DNA from: Endotrypanum monterogeii
Taxonomy: Eukaryota; Euglenozoa; Kinetoplastea; Trypanosomatida; Trypanosomatidae
DNA length: 64,000 nt
Reading direction: 5' to 3'
Assembly: GCA_000333855.2 (NCBI GenBank)
Contig: CM007320.1
Span: 3,108,144 to 3,172,143 of the forward strand
Numbering within the stretch: the first letter of the stretch is position 1; every line of letters begins with the position of its first letter. The notes under the pieces are model-generated. The model made no database searches. It saw only the letters and a list, made by a program, of their open reading frames with translations, and was not told the DNA's origin. Below, one piece after another: positions 10,484 to 21,281 of the stretch. The translations under genes and the position numbers were made by a program.

Positions 10484-11815
10484 GAACGAGAAAATGCAAC
10501 TTGCGCCCGTTGGGGAGCTGCAGACCAATGAAATAAAAAGGCTGCCAAGGTCAGCGACAGAGCTATCCGAAGTCTCGTACACCTCGTCGTATGTATAATC
10601 TGCCCAGGAGGAAGAGAAGGGGGAAAAAAAGAAGGGGGGGAACAAGAGGGAGAAAGAGAGGAGGAAAGGTCACAGCACTCCGTATCGTTTGTGATCGTCA
10701 GCTACTGTGAAAAAGCGTTGTATGTATAGATATCCCGTCACCTTTATTTGTGCCTGCTAGATAACGCAACACAGCAGCGCATACCCTCTCTAGGATTGCC
10801 CCCTTGGTGATGTGATGTTCGCGTGGGGTGTTATTTTTTTTTTTTCTATACGTACATGTCTATGAGCAGCAAAGGCGCGTCGTTTGGTACAAAGAAATAG
10901 CACGGCGGGCAGCTGCGTGCCTGGGGGGGGGGGGGGCAAAAGGGTATGGATACCTCTACCAGATGACTTGAACCAGCAGAACGCCCCAAAAAGCTGTCAA
11001 GAAGACTTGGAGACAATGAACTGTGTGCGTTCAAAAGGGGGGGGGGTTCGAAAATCGAAAGAATGAATGTGCTGTGAATCAGGAGGATTTTTTTTCTTTT
11101 TGAAAACAACGAGTGAGTCCAAGTGGGATTCTCGAAGTGTCTCGCAAAAAAAAAAAAGAATTAGTTTGACCCTTAGGAACCGTTTCAGAAGAGGAAACCT
11201 GCGTTGTGATCCGTGAAACAATACTGTACACTGACAGTTTATCGTGGACAGCGGACTCGAAAAAAAAGGAGGGAGGAGACCACGCAAGCCCCACACCCAA
11301 ACACCCACAGAGAAGAATAAATGTATATGAATGCGTATATATATATGTTATCATTATTATGCAAAAAAACATTGTCAGGGGAATGGAGTTAGAGAAGTAC
11401 TTTGATTAGAAGAGCGCTGACATGTTTTCTCCTAGAGTGCAATAGCTGAACTCATGCATGAGCGAGTGAACAAAGACAGCTGCTGTGTGAACTACAGCAT
11501 GAGAAAGGGGGGCATCTGCATGCCGCTCTTGTTGATAGGAGGGGCACGATACACGCTTTGACTGCATGTCTGCAACTTTGGTTGCATGGGCGGATCCGAA
11601 AGACACCAAGGAGACCCGTTTTTTGTTGTTGTTGTTGTTGGCCCTCCGAATAACATTTGAATTATTTGTGTTTTTTGACTCCGCGGTTCCATTTCGAGCG
11701 GAGAAAAGAAGCGCAGAGAGAAACAGTCAAGGATACTTTACATTTCAAAGAGCTATACAAGTTACTAAAAAGATGCACACAACGTACACTCACAGACACA
11801 CACACACAGACACAG

Positions 11816-11848
<33 letters not shown>

Positions 11849-12551
11849 AAGAAAGAAAGAAAGAAAGAAACAGACACAGAGACGCACGGAATCGTATACA
11901 TCGTGACTTTTAATAAATGGGGACGCGTGTCACAGCCCCCACTCGAATAATAAATAACCATTGATCACGCGTCAGAAAAAAAAAGGGGAAAGAAACGCAT
12001 GAGTAATCAAAGCCTTTTCATAACAGTTTGCTTAGTGACTTTGAGACCACTTGCAAACATTGGTGTCCTCCGTAAATATGACTCGCATCGGTAGGGCTAC
12101 TCGCCCACCCATCCGTCCCCACACACAAACACCTTCCTCCATCTAAAATAGTAGCTATCACCTCGCAAAGCATCATAGAGCAACAGAAATGAACACACAG
12201 ATGCTGATGTGAACAAATATTTTTAAGACGAGATCAAAGAAGTCAGAGAAAAAGAGTGATAGCACTAATAATAATAAAAAAGAGAAGGAATTCTAAAGGT
12301 GAGGGTAAGTCAAGTATACTAGTAAGTAGGGCGGTGGGACAGAAAAGAAGCGAAGCTAGTGGATGGAGGAGAGGAGAGGGGAGAGGCCTATAAATGAAGA
12401 AGGAGCAGCCAAAAATAAACCCAACCAGACAAGAAGCAGCGGAGTGAACGCTAAATTTGCACAACAGTGCAAAAAAAAAAAAACGAAAGCTGATATGAAT
12501 ATACATGCACGCAGACAGACGTGTATATAGACTGGTATGTGCGTGCGTGCT

Positions 12552-12583
<32 letters not shown>

Positions 12584-13041
12584 AGTGCTCGTAGGTGCGT
12601 ATATGTGTATGTATATCAGCGTTTCTCAAGACATGAATATATATATATATATATATATATATTAATCCTCTGATAAGCAAAGGAGACGATGGCCCTTAGC
12701 AATGATGAGCCGGAAAAAAAAATCCGCAGAGAGAAAAAAAAAAAAGCAGTGGATGTTTCGACACACATAATTACACAGGCGCAGACGCGTAGAGAGACCC
12801 AGACAGACAAAAAAAAAAAGTACATTTGTACCCGGATCACATCGTCGGGAGACCACCAAGGGAGCCGTGTAAAAATAGAAATAAAAAAACATCGCGAAAA
12901 AAAAAAAAGAGTGACGAAGAGGAAAAATGTGCGAAAAATACGAGGGATTGCCGTCCCTTCAGACACGCACACTACATCATTAGAAATATACAAAGAAAAT
13001 ATTTCACCGCTCTGCGCCGTCTGTGCGCACCGTCTCATATC
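10484..13041. other. Intergenic spacer with multiple microsatellites
   Basis: It holds poly-G tracts (about 10923-10936 and 11036-11047), a CA array (about 11795-11843) followed by GAAA repeats (about 11848-11871), a GT array (about 12556-12583), an AT array (about 12633-12662) and numerous A10-A12 tracts. I see no gene. The short Lys-, Phe- or Cys/Val-rich frames are translations of these repeats. Confidence 0.6.
10600..10645 (-). promoter_or_regulatory. Predicted spliced-leader acceptor with polypyrimidine tract
   Basis: On the minus strand, a C/T-only stretch of about 40 nt (plus-strand 10606-10645 is almost pure purine) ends in GGGCAG with the AG at 10600-10601. This would give a 5' UTR of about 116 nt before the ATG at 10483 of the zinc-ribbon protein. 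Confidence 0.6.
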
Positions 13042-15612
13042 TCAGACATTGGAAATCGGAGGCAAGCGACCAACTGCAGTGTGCTCTGCATCCATCCCAG
13101 TCACGATACAGCTTGGACGAAACACGTGCCCCTTCGGATAATTCTTGTGAGCAGAGCTAGATGAATACGGTCGATGCGGTTGCATTGACGCCGGGACAGT
13201 GGTGTTAAATTTTTGCTGGACGGCTGCATCATCGACAGCGGTGTCGGTAGCAACTGGACCTGACGTGGTACCGGTCTCTTTTGTGTTGCTTGTCGCTGCG
13301 TCGGATACAATCAACGACGTCTGCCGGTCGTAATCCTCGAGGGCCGCCAGCAGCTCCGGGTTCATGTACGAGGGGAGCTGAGTCTCGACGAGAACTCGCA
13401 ATTGAGCAAACAGGGGTACGAGAAGACGGTATCGCCGCTCCGTGTGCTGCAGCCGGCGGGACATCAACTCCCTTTCCTCTTGCGCCTTCCTCACCTTGTA
13501 CCCACCCATCGTTTCCGCCTCTATCTGAAGGGCAATCGTCTTGTCTTTTAGTGAGACTACATTCCGTTCGTACGCCCGTAACTCCCTCGTGAGCTTGTCG
13601 TTCAGCTCTGTCAGTTGGCGATACCCTGCCTGGTCACCGATGGCACACTCCAGGCGCTCAATCGTGCGCCGCGCAATGCGTAGTTCATTACGGATATCGG
13701 CATTCTCCGCCTGCAGCGCTTTCATCGCCTCGTCGTGCTCCCGATTCCCCAAGTGTGCGGTCTGGTCCATTTGCCGAATGCGTTCCTGAAGACGAGATAC
13801 ATTCCGCTCCGCCATGTCAGCGCGCTCGCATTCCTTTGCGCGCTCTGACCTCTCCGCCTCGATTTCGCCCTTGAGTCGGCTTTCCAGCTGCTCGGCTTCC
13901 GTCTGCAGCTGTCCCAGATACTTGGTATGCGAGCGCCGCTGCTGCGCTGAAGCCTCGCTTATCTCAGCGATTTTCTTCTTGAGATTTTCGCACTCGGCGT
14001 TAAGGCAGATGGCGTTGTGGGTGTACGCGGTTTCCTTCTCACTGGAATCGGTACGAAGACGTTCCAGCTCTTCTCTTGCAGCCGTGTGATAAGCAGTCAC
14101 TTGTGTGAGCTGCTCGTACAGCTCATGCTCCCTCTTCAGGGAGGACTCCTTAAGTGCGTTCAGTACGCTACGTAGGGAGTCACGTTCTCCCTCCGCCGCT
14201 GTGAGATTTTTCTGGAGCGCCTTTGCATGCAGGTCCTTCTCGCGAATAACTTGTGCGCTGGTAGACTTCTCCCTTGAGACATCCTCTTTGAGAACCGCAA
14301 TGGTCTCAAACGCCTCGCGGTCTTTGCGCTCCATCATCTCCTGCAGACGCTGCAGCCGTGTCTTGAGGCTGTCGGTTTCAGCACGAGTGAGAATCTTGTG
14401 GTTGAACTTCTCGTCATCAGCAGACTCCTTTGCCCTCAACGCAATCTCGAGGTCCTTCTTCTGATTAGCCAATTCCGCCTGCATTGCGGCGTTGGCGGCG
14501 TGGTCTGACTGCGCCTGCTGAGCTGCTCGATCCAAGGCGCACTTGAGGTCCTTTTTTAGCGCCGTGCACTCCTGACGCACGTCGCCCAGCTCAGCTGTCA
14601 GTTTCTCCACCTCCGCGCGGTGCACATTGAGCTCCAGCTCCAGCTGGCGCTGCTGCACAGCGGCGGCCGACAGAGTCTTCTCCGTATCCATCAGTGCAGT
14701 TTGCCGGGACGCCTGTGCATCGCGGCGCAGCTTACTGGCCGCCTCCAGCTCCGTCTCCCTTTTCTGAGCAAGATCGTGTAACCGCCTGTTGTCCTCGCGG
14801 ACCGCCTCTAACTGCGTGTTCAGAATTCCAATCAGCAAATTACACTTCTCCTCCTCTTTTCGGACTTGCGTCACCTCCTCCTGCAGTTGTGTGGCAGTCG
14901 CCTTGTAGCGCTCCAACTCCGATTGCATGACGCGCAGAAGCGCCGTGATTTCTTCGTCGCCTGAAGGCACTCGGGCCTTCTTAGCCTTCGCAGCCTCCTC
15001 GGCGGAGGCAGCAGCAGCAGCGGAGGCTGCCTCTGCAGCACTAACCGTCTTACTGTGTTCGAGCTCCAGCGCGGCGCACTTCATCTCCAACTCTTGGTGG
15101 GCCTGCTGTAATACATCGTACTCGGCCTCCAAATTCCGTTGCGCTTCTTGGTACCCGTGGTCATTTTCGGCCAACTGCCGTTGCGCCTCTGTGTATCGCA
15201 GTTGTGCCAGCTCTAACTCGTTTGAGAGTAGTGCTACACGACGCAGAGCGGACGCTTTCTCCTTCTCCAGGAACTCATTATCTTGCTTTTTGAGCTCCAG
15301 CATCGCCTCAGCCTCCTGAAGAGCCTGCACCTTCTGAGTCATCTTGAGATTAATTTCTTTCTCCTTTGCAGTGTAGTACTCATTGCGCTCTATCTCGGCT
15401 AACGTATTGCGAATATTCCGTTCGCGTACCTGATGTGCCTCGAGTATTTTCCTCTCCTCCTCCTCGATGCGCTGACGGAGTTCACTTTCCTCATTTCGGA
15501 TCTGCCATTTTTGTGTCTCTTGACGAAGGATTTCAGCCTCCTGCGCCAGCTCCACCTCCCTCGCAGCGATTGCCGGAGACACTTTGGATCGGCCGGATTT
15601 CTTTGCGGGCAT
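13042..15612 (-). CDS. Long coiled-coil protein, possibly flagellar/basal body
   Basis: An 856-residue protein starting MPAKKSGRSK. It is almost entirely alpha-helical coiled coil from about residue 15 to 760, with heptad-like Leu/Ala spacing and very high Glu/Gln/Arg/Lys content. One short Ala/Ser/Glu-rich break lies at about residues 190-215. The last 100 residues are Ser/Thr-rich and probably disordered. A basic start followed by continuous coiled coil is seen in basal-body and axonemal proteins such as BBOF1 and CFAP157, and trypanosomatids have many such cytoskeletal proteins, but no diagnostic motif is visible. There are no membrane segments and no signal peptide. A structural, microtubule-associated role is inference from composition. 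Confidence 0.75.
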   Translation of the reverse strand: MPAKKSGRSKVSPAIAAREVELAQEAEILRQETQKWQIRNEESELRQRIEEEERKILEAHQVRERNIRNTLAEIERNEYYTAKEKEINLKMTQKVQALQEAEAMLELKKQDNEFLEKEKASALRRVALLSNELELAQLRYTEAQRQLAENDHGYQEAQRNLEAEYDVLQQAHQELEMKCAALELEHSKTVSAAEAASAAAAASAEEAAKAKKARVPSGDEEITALLRVMQSELERYKATATQLQEEVTQVRKEEEKCNLLIGILNTQLEAVREDNRRLHDLAQKRETELEAASKLRRDAQASRQTALMDTEKTLSAAAVQQRQLELELNVHRAEVEKLTAELGDVRQECTALKKDLKCALDRAAQQAQSDHAANAAMQAELANQKKDLEIALRAKESADDEKFNHKILTRAETDSLKTRLQRLQEMMERKDREAFETIAVLKEDVSREKSTSAQVIREKDLHAKALQKNLTAAEGERDSLRSVLNALKESSLKREHELYEQLTQVTAYHTAAREELERLRTDSSEKETAYTHNAICLNAECENLKKKIAEISEASAQQRRSHTKYLGQLQTEAEQLESRLKGEIEAERSERAKECERADMAERNVSRLQERIRQMDQTAHLGNREHDEAMKALQAENADIRNELRIARRTIERLECAIGDQAGYRQLTELNDKLTRELRAYERNVVSLKDKTIALQIEAETMGGYKVRKAQEERELMSRRLQHTERRYRLLVPLFAQLRVLVETQLPSYMNPELLAALEDYDRQTSLIVSDAATSNTKETGTTSGPVATDTAVDDAAVQQKFNTTVPASMQPHRPYSSSSAHKNYPKGHVFRPSCIVTGMDAEHTAVGRLPPISNV

Positions 15613-17505
15613 TGGTCCTCTCTAGATGAGTGGAGAAAACTCAGCAACGTTCCCTCGGATGCTAGGGAATGAAATGATTAGCGAGACGCTTGGAAAATAA
15701 TAAATTTGATTCCTTTGTGTGTGTGTATGTGTGTGTGTCGGCCCAAAGGCAAGTCAAGATGAGACGCACGGTGCCTATAAAAACAGATCCGAAACCAAAC
15801 AAAACTAAAATACAAGACCCTGTCTTGGGCAGGGTGGGGGGGGGGATTTGTGAAAAAAAAAAAAGAAGACAACTACTTTAGCTCGGTCGTCACTTCTACG
15901 CAAAGGCAAGGATGGAGAAAAAAAAAAGAGAAGATGCGAAGGATGAGGAATGTAGGAAGTGGGTGTTTGTGGAGGATGGTAAGGTGACGAAGGGAATGTA
16001 AAATGCTGAGTGGGGCAGCGAGTGGCTCCGTTCATGGAACCTCATCACATGAAATCAGCAGGATCACTTGTTTTGGAGCAGCTATCGCTTTATCCCTTCC
16101 TCAACAAACGTTGTGACATACAGCGAGTCCATACACTACTTGGGGCACAGCACAACACACACAAACGGTTTTACGCCTTTCTGCAATCCACCCTAAAGGG
16201 CGAAAGCACTGTGAAGGTTTTCTTTTAAGTGGGACGGAGCAAAGGAAATAAAAGCAGTGTGCTCTGTTGTATCGCGTGTACGAGGACTTGTCTCGAAAGG
16301 AGAGGGAAAGAGAAGGGGAAAGGTCGTATTCCTGTCACGGGAAATGTCATTTATACATTTCCTCGGTTTTCCCCCTCCTCTCAATGTTGATGTCATCCTT
16401 GCTCCACACACACACACGCCGTCCCGAGAATTAAAAAAAAAAAAAAGCTGACGAGTCGTATGAAAAGAACCCGTAAGACGAAAGAAAAATACACAGGGGT
16501 AGGAGGGCGGAGGCTATGTGCGGTTGGCTGATCTGGTCAGCGCGATGGGGCCATAAGATGTATATTTATATGAGAGAAATCAAAAAAAAAAAGGTATCCC
16601 AATGTCTATGACTACAAAAGAGAGAGTTAAATTCGACAAGTGAAAGATGTGTAGACGAGGGAGCATATGAGACGTGTGGGGAAGAGCTGGTAGCTGATCT
16701 AGTAGGCGAGAAAACACACGCTGCCACTACCGGCGGCAAACGCGGAAGAAACAAACGGATAGGTGCAATTAGTTGAGAGGAAACAGAGTGTTGTACACGA
16801 GCACCGTGCACATTCACAAGCTTTACAACTGTACTAATGATTTTAAAAAGAAAATGCACCAGCGGAGAGGAGCGGAAACAAGAGCATATCCGCTGAATTT
16901 TCATTCTTCCCCTCCTCTCCCTCCCCTCCCCTCCCCTCTCCTCTCCTCTCCTCTCCTCCCTCCCCCGCTCGCACCATTCTCCTCTCCTTTATTCTATAGG
17001 AAAGGAAGGAATCCCTAAGCAGCCGCAAACGGAAGAAAAAAAATGCGTTCGAGGCTTGCGAAAACAAAAAAAAACGTGAACGCAACTCGACATCAGCATG
17101 CTGATGTGTCCAGATGAAGAGTAAAAAGGGTGGCGACAGCATGCGGCTCGAGAAGAGATTTCATTCGAGAAGAGATTCATGCTGTCAAGTAGAATCCTGG
17201 TAGGATAAGCTACACACACACAAACACACACATACTCCATCATATTGCGTAAACGCATTACCATGAGAAATGGACTGTCGTCGCACGTGAGCTGAGGCAT
17301 TCGTTCCAATCCTGTTTTTGATGCCGAGCCTCACCAGCATGCAGCTCTGCTGCTCGACTCTGGACATCAATGGCCACGCATCTAGTGCGGCCTCCCATAA
17401 ACGACATCTAAAAGGACAGGAACTACAAAGAAGTAAAGAGCTCCGCAAGACGGTGAAGAACAAGTTAAAAGAAGAAATAAACGTACGCAGCACGTGCTGC
17501 TGATA
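15613..17505. other. Intergenic spacer, no gene seen
   Basis: It contains a G9 tract (about 15838), A10-A14 tracts (for example near 15854 and 16433), and a notable run built only of C and T on the plus strand (about 16907-16970), which is opposite in strand bias to the other spacers. No RNA or protein gene is supported. Confidence 0.55.
16907..16970. repeat. CCTCT/CCCCT simple repeat
   Basis: About 60 nt composed of tandem CCTCT and CCCCT units. It is a pyrimidine run on the plus strand, so a purine run in the sense of transcription. Confidence 0.85.
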
Positions 17506-20500
17506 TCATCTCCTAAAGTTGTTGTTCAGAACTGTTTCTAGCTGTGACAAAATGCCGGTGTGATCTGCGATGAATGGCTCAGCGGTACCATCAGCATTGA
17601 CGTAGTACTTTTGGCCAACATTGTGGCGTCGGTCACTTTGCCAGCGAATGTCGACCATGGCATTACACACCACTTGGGAGCGCAGGTTGGATAGACGGAA
17701 GAGCGTGAAGGACCCAGACGGGTCGGGGAAGACTTTACGAACGTACACAAACTTCGTGTCTCGTGGTACATGTGGCATGTTACGGTGATGTATGTAGGCG
17801 GCATGCACCGCCGCTGGAGTGAGACCCTCCGCCCTCAGGCGACTAAACTCATCAACAAATCCTGTAATACAACGTAGAACACTGCCCAGGTACCTCTGCG
17901 CCTCGGGCAAGCTAAGAATTCGCGCCTCCTCGTCGTAAAACGTCTGCACGTGTGGGTGAGGCTGATTGCGGTTTGTGCTCTCGTTGTTCATACAGGGCAC
18001 GTAAAGGATTAGTTTTGAGTACACGTCCAATACCGCTGTGCCGACACCCGCCTCTGTGGGAAACATAGCACCGTAGCGACCAGGCTGGAGTGAATAGTAC
18101 ATGACGACGGTGTCTTCGTTTGTGAAGGAGTAAAAACGCACCCAGCCGCCGCTAAGAAAGTCATCCAAGAATTGCTGACGGTTGTGCTCCCCGCGCGGTA
18201 ATGCCAAAAAGGCACCATTGGGCCGACTCAGCGCCTGGCTGCGTGTCGAGGCGCTACCGTTACCAAGAGCCACGGTCGAGGAACCTGCTCCGTCAGACGG
18301 CCCTGCCATTACGGTGTTGTACGGAGCGGCCATCACGTTAGCCATCGAGTAGCGCGACTGCCGGATAGAAGCGAAATTGGTGGGAGGAATTGCAGCGGGT
18401 ATAGAATAGGCACCAAGGTGCGCTTTCAAAGCTGCAGTCGGAGAAGGTGCCGCTGGACCGCGACGCGGTAGTGGCGGACCGCCCTGTGCGGTGTGCCCGC
18501 TAACGGAAGGTGCACGTGGTTGCTGCCCTTGGCAGCGCGGAACGTGTGACGGCTGAACAGCACGCTTCACCAAGTCTTCCTCCACTGCGACGCGTTTAAC
18601 GGCACCAGACGGCAACGACACATGTGCAGGCTGCTCTCGCTCCTCACGATTGCGCTTGAGAGGACTTGGGGGTCTTTTCTCCGCTCGCGAAGAGGAAGCG
18701 CTGCGTGGCACGCGTGGCTGGCGCTGCAGCTCACGAGGTCGGTCAGCGACTGCTGCCCGGATGGTTATAACTTCCGCCCGCGCCATCTCTATGCTCTCTG
18801 CGCGGCGACGAGCAGCAATGCCTATTATCTGGCCACTGCTGTTGTACTGGGGCGGCGTGGCTGGCCCCGATAAGAGGGGGTCAGTGCCCACCTCCCCCCT
18901 TCTCTGATCTACTTCTTGTATAATGTCGCGCAGCTCATCAGAACTCCGCGGCTGCACCCGTACACGTGACCCCTTTTGGGGCACCTGCACCTGAGGTGGC
19001 AAGTTAAGTGAAAGGCTATCGCTGGAGGTGGCAGATGGTCGCCCAGGCCGACTCCCCGTGCGCTCTCGTTGCTGCGAAGGTTCCCGGCTGACAGCAGAAA
19101 CCCGTGAACCTACCTCGGGGAAGTCCGCTTCGCGGTGCTCAGCCACCATTGCGTCGAAGTCTACTACGCTGTGCGCGTTTGAGTCCCCAATGCTGATACG
19201 GCCACCTGCCGATGTACGGTTGTACGTGGGACGTCCCGAGCGGCGGCGGCTGGCGCGCGCCTTCGAATCGCTGTCAGTGGCTTCAGGCAACTGCGCCTCA
19301 AGCAGACTTGCCCTCTTCGGCTCGTCCCACAGCATTGTGTTCATGCGCGAAGATCGCCGTGGCGAGGGGCTTTCACTAGGTCCACGGCAACGCAAGGAAT
19401 GTCCCTGGAGCTTAGCAGCGGAAGTGAAGCGCTTTGCACACGACACACAGACAAAGTTGACGTCTTTGTATTTGCCTGAGTACGCACATGTCATGCAAAC
19501 ATCGTAGTCACACTTATAGCATCGAAAGGCCGGAGACTCGCTGGAGATCTTGAGAATGCCACGGTCGCAGACGTTACAGTCGAAACCATTGTATCCATGT
19601 GGCATCGAGGTCAGTTTTGTCATTATGTGCCCGTTCATACACTTGAAGTCACGCTCTATCTCGCTTGTCATGTCGCGTGGCAGGGAAACCACAGGACGAA
19701 GGCTCCAACGAGTAGCAGTGTCGCGTCCAGGGTAAACCACTGCATACTGATCAGAAGTCCGACGCACAATTTTACCCTGGGCCTCATCTGTCAAGCTTAC
19801 GCTGCGGCGCACCGATCGAGAGGAGCGAGAGGCAGCAGCCTCGCGATTCACGCTTCCTGATACTAGAGAAACACTGCCACACCTTCCACGGGTGGACTGG
19901 CGAGTAAGAAACTGATTATGTAGCCTCCCTCGATGAGACTCCTCGGACTGAAGGATATCAGCCCTAGCATCCTCTTCCGCCCGCGCCTGCGCCAATAGGC
20001 TCGCCAGCACGTTGTAAGTTTCGTAGTACTGAAGTTCTACCTGAGCTCGGCCACGTTGCTCGGTGGCCTCCACACGCTCTAGCGCCTCGCGAAGCACAGC
20101 CTCCGTCGTCCGCTTTGCACGGAACTGTAAGTTCTCACCGAGGTTGTTCAGAGGCGGACCACTCGACGAGGAAAACTCTAGCAAGTTGAGCTTTTGCAGA
20201 AGCGAAAGTGGGCAAGATAATGGCCGGCGGTTCCACACAGAGTCCTCAAGGACCTCCATCAACGTCGCGCGCCGCGACGGATCGCGGTGTAACACGCGCT
20301 CCACCAGCCGGCATAGAAGTGGATCACCTTCCCAATCCCTGGGCCAACTCCAAGAAGCACCGGCAACAGCATTGAATAAGGCTAGCGATTTATGTTCTTT
20401 GTCTAGCTGGTGAATACCTTTCTGCTCCATAGCCTCGAGATACGGATTCATACGCGTTAACAGGACGTAAAGCACCACGCCAATACTCCACGTGTCTACC

Positions 20501-21270
20501 TCTTTGCCGTAGCTCAGAGACGGGGCATCAGAATTTTTTGTCATGCGCTTGTAAACCTCGGTCGCCATTTCAGGCGCCATGTACATCGCCGTCCCTGCAA
20601 CCGTCTTGCGCGGATGAGCTTCTGATATGCGGCTGGAGAGCCCAAAATCTGTAATTTTCAAATTTCCTTCGTTGTCAAACAAAAGATTCTGTGGCTTGAG
20701 GTCGCGGTGAATACAGCCCTTTGAGTGAATGTATGAAATGGTGCTTACTAGGGCCCATCCAACCCACAGGATCTCTGGAACGTCAAGACTTCTGCTAGCT
20801 ATAATGTCGTGGAGTGATTTCCCTGCACAACGCTCCATGACTAGGTAGGCGCGATCCTCATCCTTACCAGCAGCGTAGAATTTGACAATGTTGGGATGAC
20901 GCGAAAAGTGGCTCATGAGAGTCACTTCTTCCTTCAGTCGCTTCCAGTCGTTCTCGGCCATCCGTTTCGATGACACTTTCAGTGCGTAGGACTCACCACT
21001 GTTGGAAACAGCATCAAATACCTTTCCGAATCCACCCTTCCCCAGCAGCCCGATAGTAACGAGTCGAAGGTCTTCTTCTTCAAAGTAGACTGTCATGTGT
21101 TCTAGCGGATGATCATCTTCTTCTCTTTGATCGACTACACATTTTTGGATGTGCGGTGTCTTCACAATGCTGCCTAATCGACAGATGGCAGGGGTTTGCG
21201 ATAAGTCTCGCGGCATGGAGATCGCACCACCCCGTGGCGGAGTCCTTGACGAGCTGCAAAAGTGCATCAT
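17506..21270 (-). CDS. Polo-box-containing protein kinase with internal zinc fingers
   Basis: A 1254-residue Ser/Thr kinase. The catalytic domain spans about 68-350, with glycine loop GKGGFGKV (77-84), Lys98, HRD at 188-190, DFG at 208-210 and APE at 232-234, so it should be active. After a helical linker come a ZZ/C1-like zinc module at 541-597 (CxxxxH, CxxC, CxxC, CxxC) and a C2H2-type finger at 607-628. A long disordered Arg/Ser/Pro-rich part follows. Residues 1041-1254 resemble two polo boxes: the first starts WVRFYSF and runs to a VLDVYSKLILYVP strand, the second contains FRLSN and a YYVNADGT turn. The His-x-Lys pair that holds phosphopeptides in PLK1 is not visible in the second box. 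A polypyrimidine tract and CAG overlap the first codons, so Met19 (21216) may be the true start. Confidence 0.82.
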   Translation of the reverse strand: MMHFCSSSRTPPRGGAISMPRDLSQTPAICRLGSIVKTPHIQKCVVDQREEDDHPLEHMTVYFEEEDLRLVTIGLLGKGGFGKVFDAVSNSGESYALKVSSKRMAENDWKRLKEEVTLMSHFSRHPNIVKFYAAGKDEDRAYLVMERCAGKSLHDIIASRSLDVPEILWVGWALVSTISYIHSKGCIHRDLKPQNLLFDNEGNLKITDFGLSSRISEAHPRKTVAGTAMYMAPEMATEVYKRMTKNSDAPSLSYGKEVDTWSIGVVLYVLLTRMNPYLEAMEQKGIHQLDKEHKSLALFNAVAGASWSWPRDWEGDPLLCRLVERVLHRDPSRRATLMEVLEDSVWNRRPLSCPLSLLQKLNLLEFSSSSGPPLNNLGENLQFRAKRTTEAVLREALERVEATEQRGRAQVELQYYETYNVLASLLAQARAEEDARADILQSEESHRGRLHNQFLTRQSTRGRCGSVSLVSGSVNREAAASRSSRSVRRSVSLTDEAQGKIVRRTSDQYAVVYPGRDTATRWSLRPVVSLPRDMTSEIERDFKCMNGHIMTKLTSMPHGYNGFDCNVCDRGILKISSESPAFRCYKCDYDVCMTCAYSGKYKDVNFVCVSCAKRFTSAAKLQGHSLRCRGPSESPSPRRSSRMNTMLWDEPKRASLLEAQLPEATDSDSKARASRRRSGRPTYNRTSAGGRISIGDSNAHSVVDFDAMVAEHREADFPEVGSRVSAVSREPSQQRERTGSRPGRPSATSSDSLSLNLPPQVQVPQKGSRVRVQPRSSDELRDIIQEVDQRRGEVGTDPLLSGPATPPQYNSSGQIIGIAARRRAESIEMARAEVITIRAAVADRPRELQRQPRVPRSASSSRAEKRPPSPLKRNREEREQPAHVSLPSGAVKRVAVEEDLVKRAVQPSHVPRCQGQQPRAPSVSGHTAQGGPPLPRRGPAAPSPTAALKAHLGAYSIPAAIPPTNFASIRQSRYSMANVMAAPYNTVMAGPSDGAGSSTVALGNGSASTRSQALSRPNGAFLALPRGEHNRQQFLDDFLSGGWVRFYSFTNEDTVVMYYSLQPGRYGAMFPTEAGVGTAVLDVYSKLILYVPCMNNESTNRNQPHPHVQTFYDEEARILSLPEAQRYLGSVLRCITGFVDEFSRLRAEGLTPAAVHAAYIHHRNMPHVPRDTKFVYVRKVFPDPSGSFTLFRLSNLRSQVVCNAMVDIRWQSDRRHNVGQKYYVNADGTAEPFIADHTGILSQLETVLNNNFRR

Positions 21271-21281
21271 TAAAAGAAAGA
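21254..21281 (-). promoter_or_regulatory. Possible spliced-leader acceptor inside the kinase 5' end
   Basis: The minus strand reads a T/C tract with TTTGCAG downstream; the AG is at 21254-21255 and lies downstream of the first ATG codons (21270 and 21267). If used, translation would start at Met19 (21216), before the kinase domain, and no function would be lost. Confidence 0.4.

Noticed and set aside
11795..11871. Regularly repeated short units as a possible CRISPR-like array
   Set aside because: They are simple CA and GAAA microsatellites without spacers, in a eukaryotic genome.
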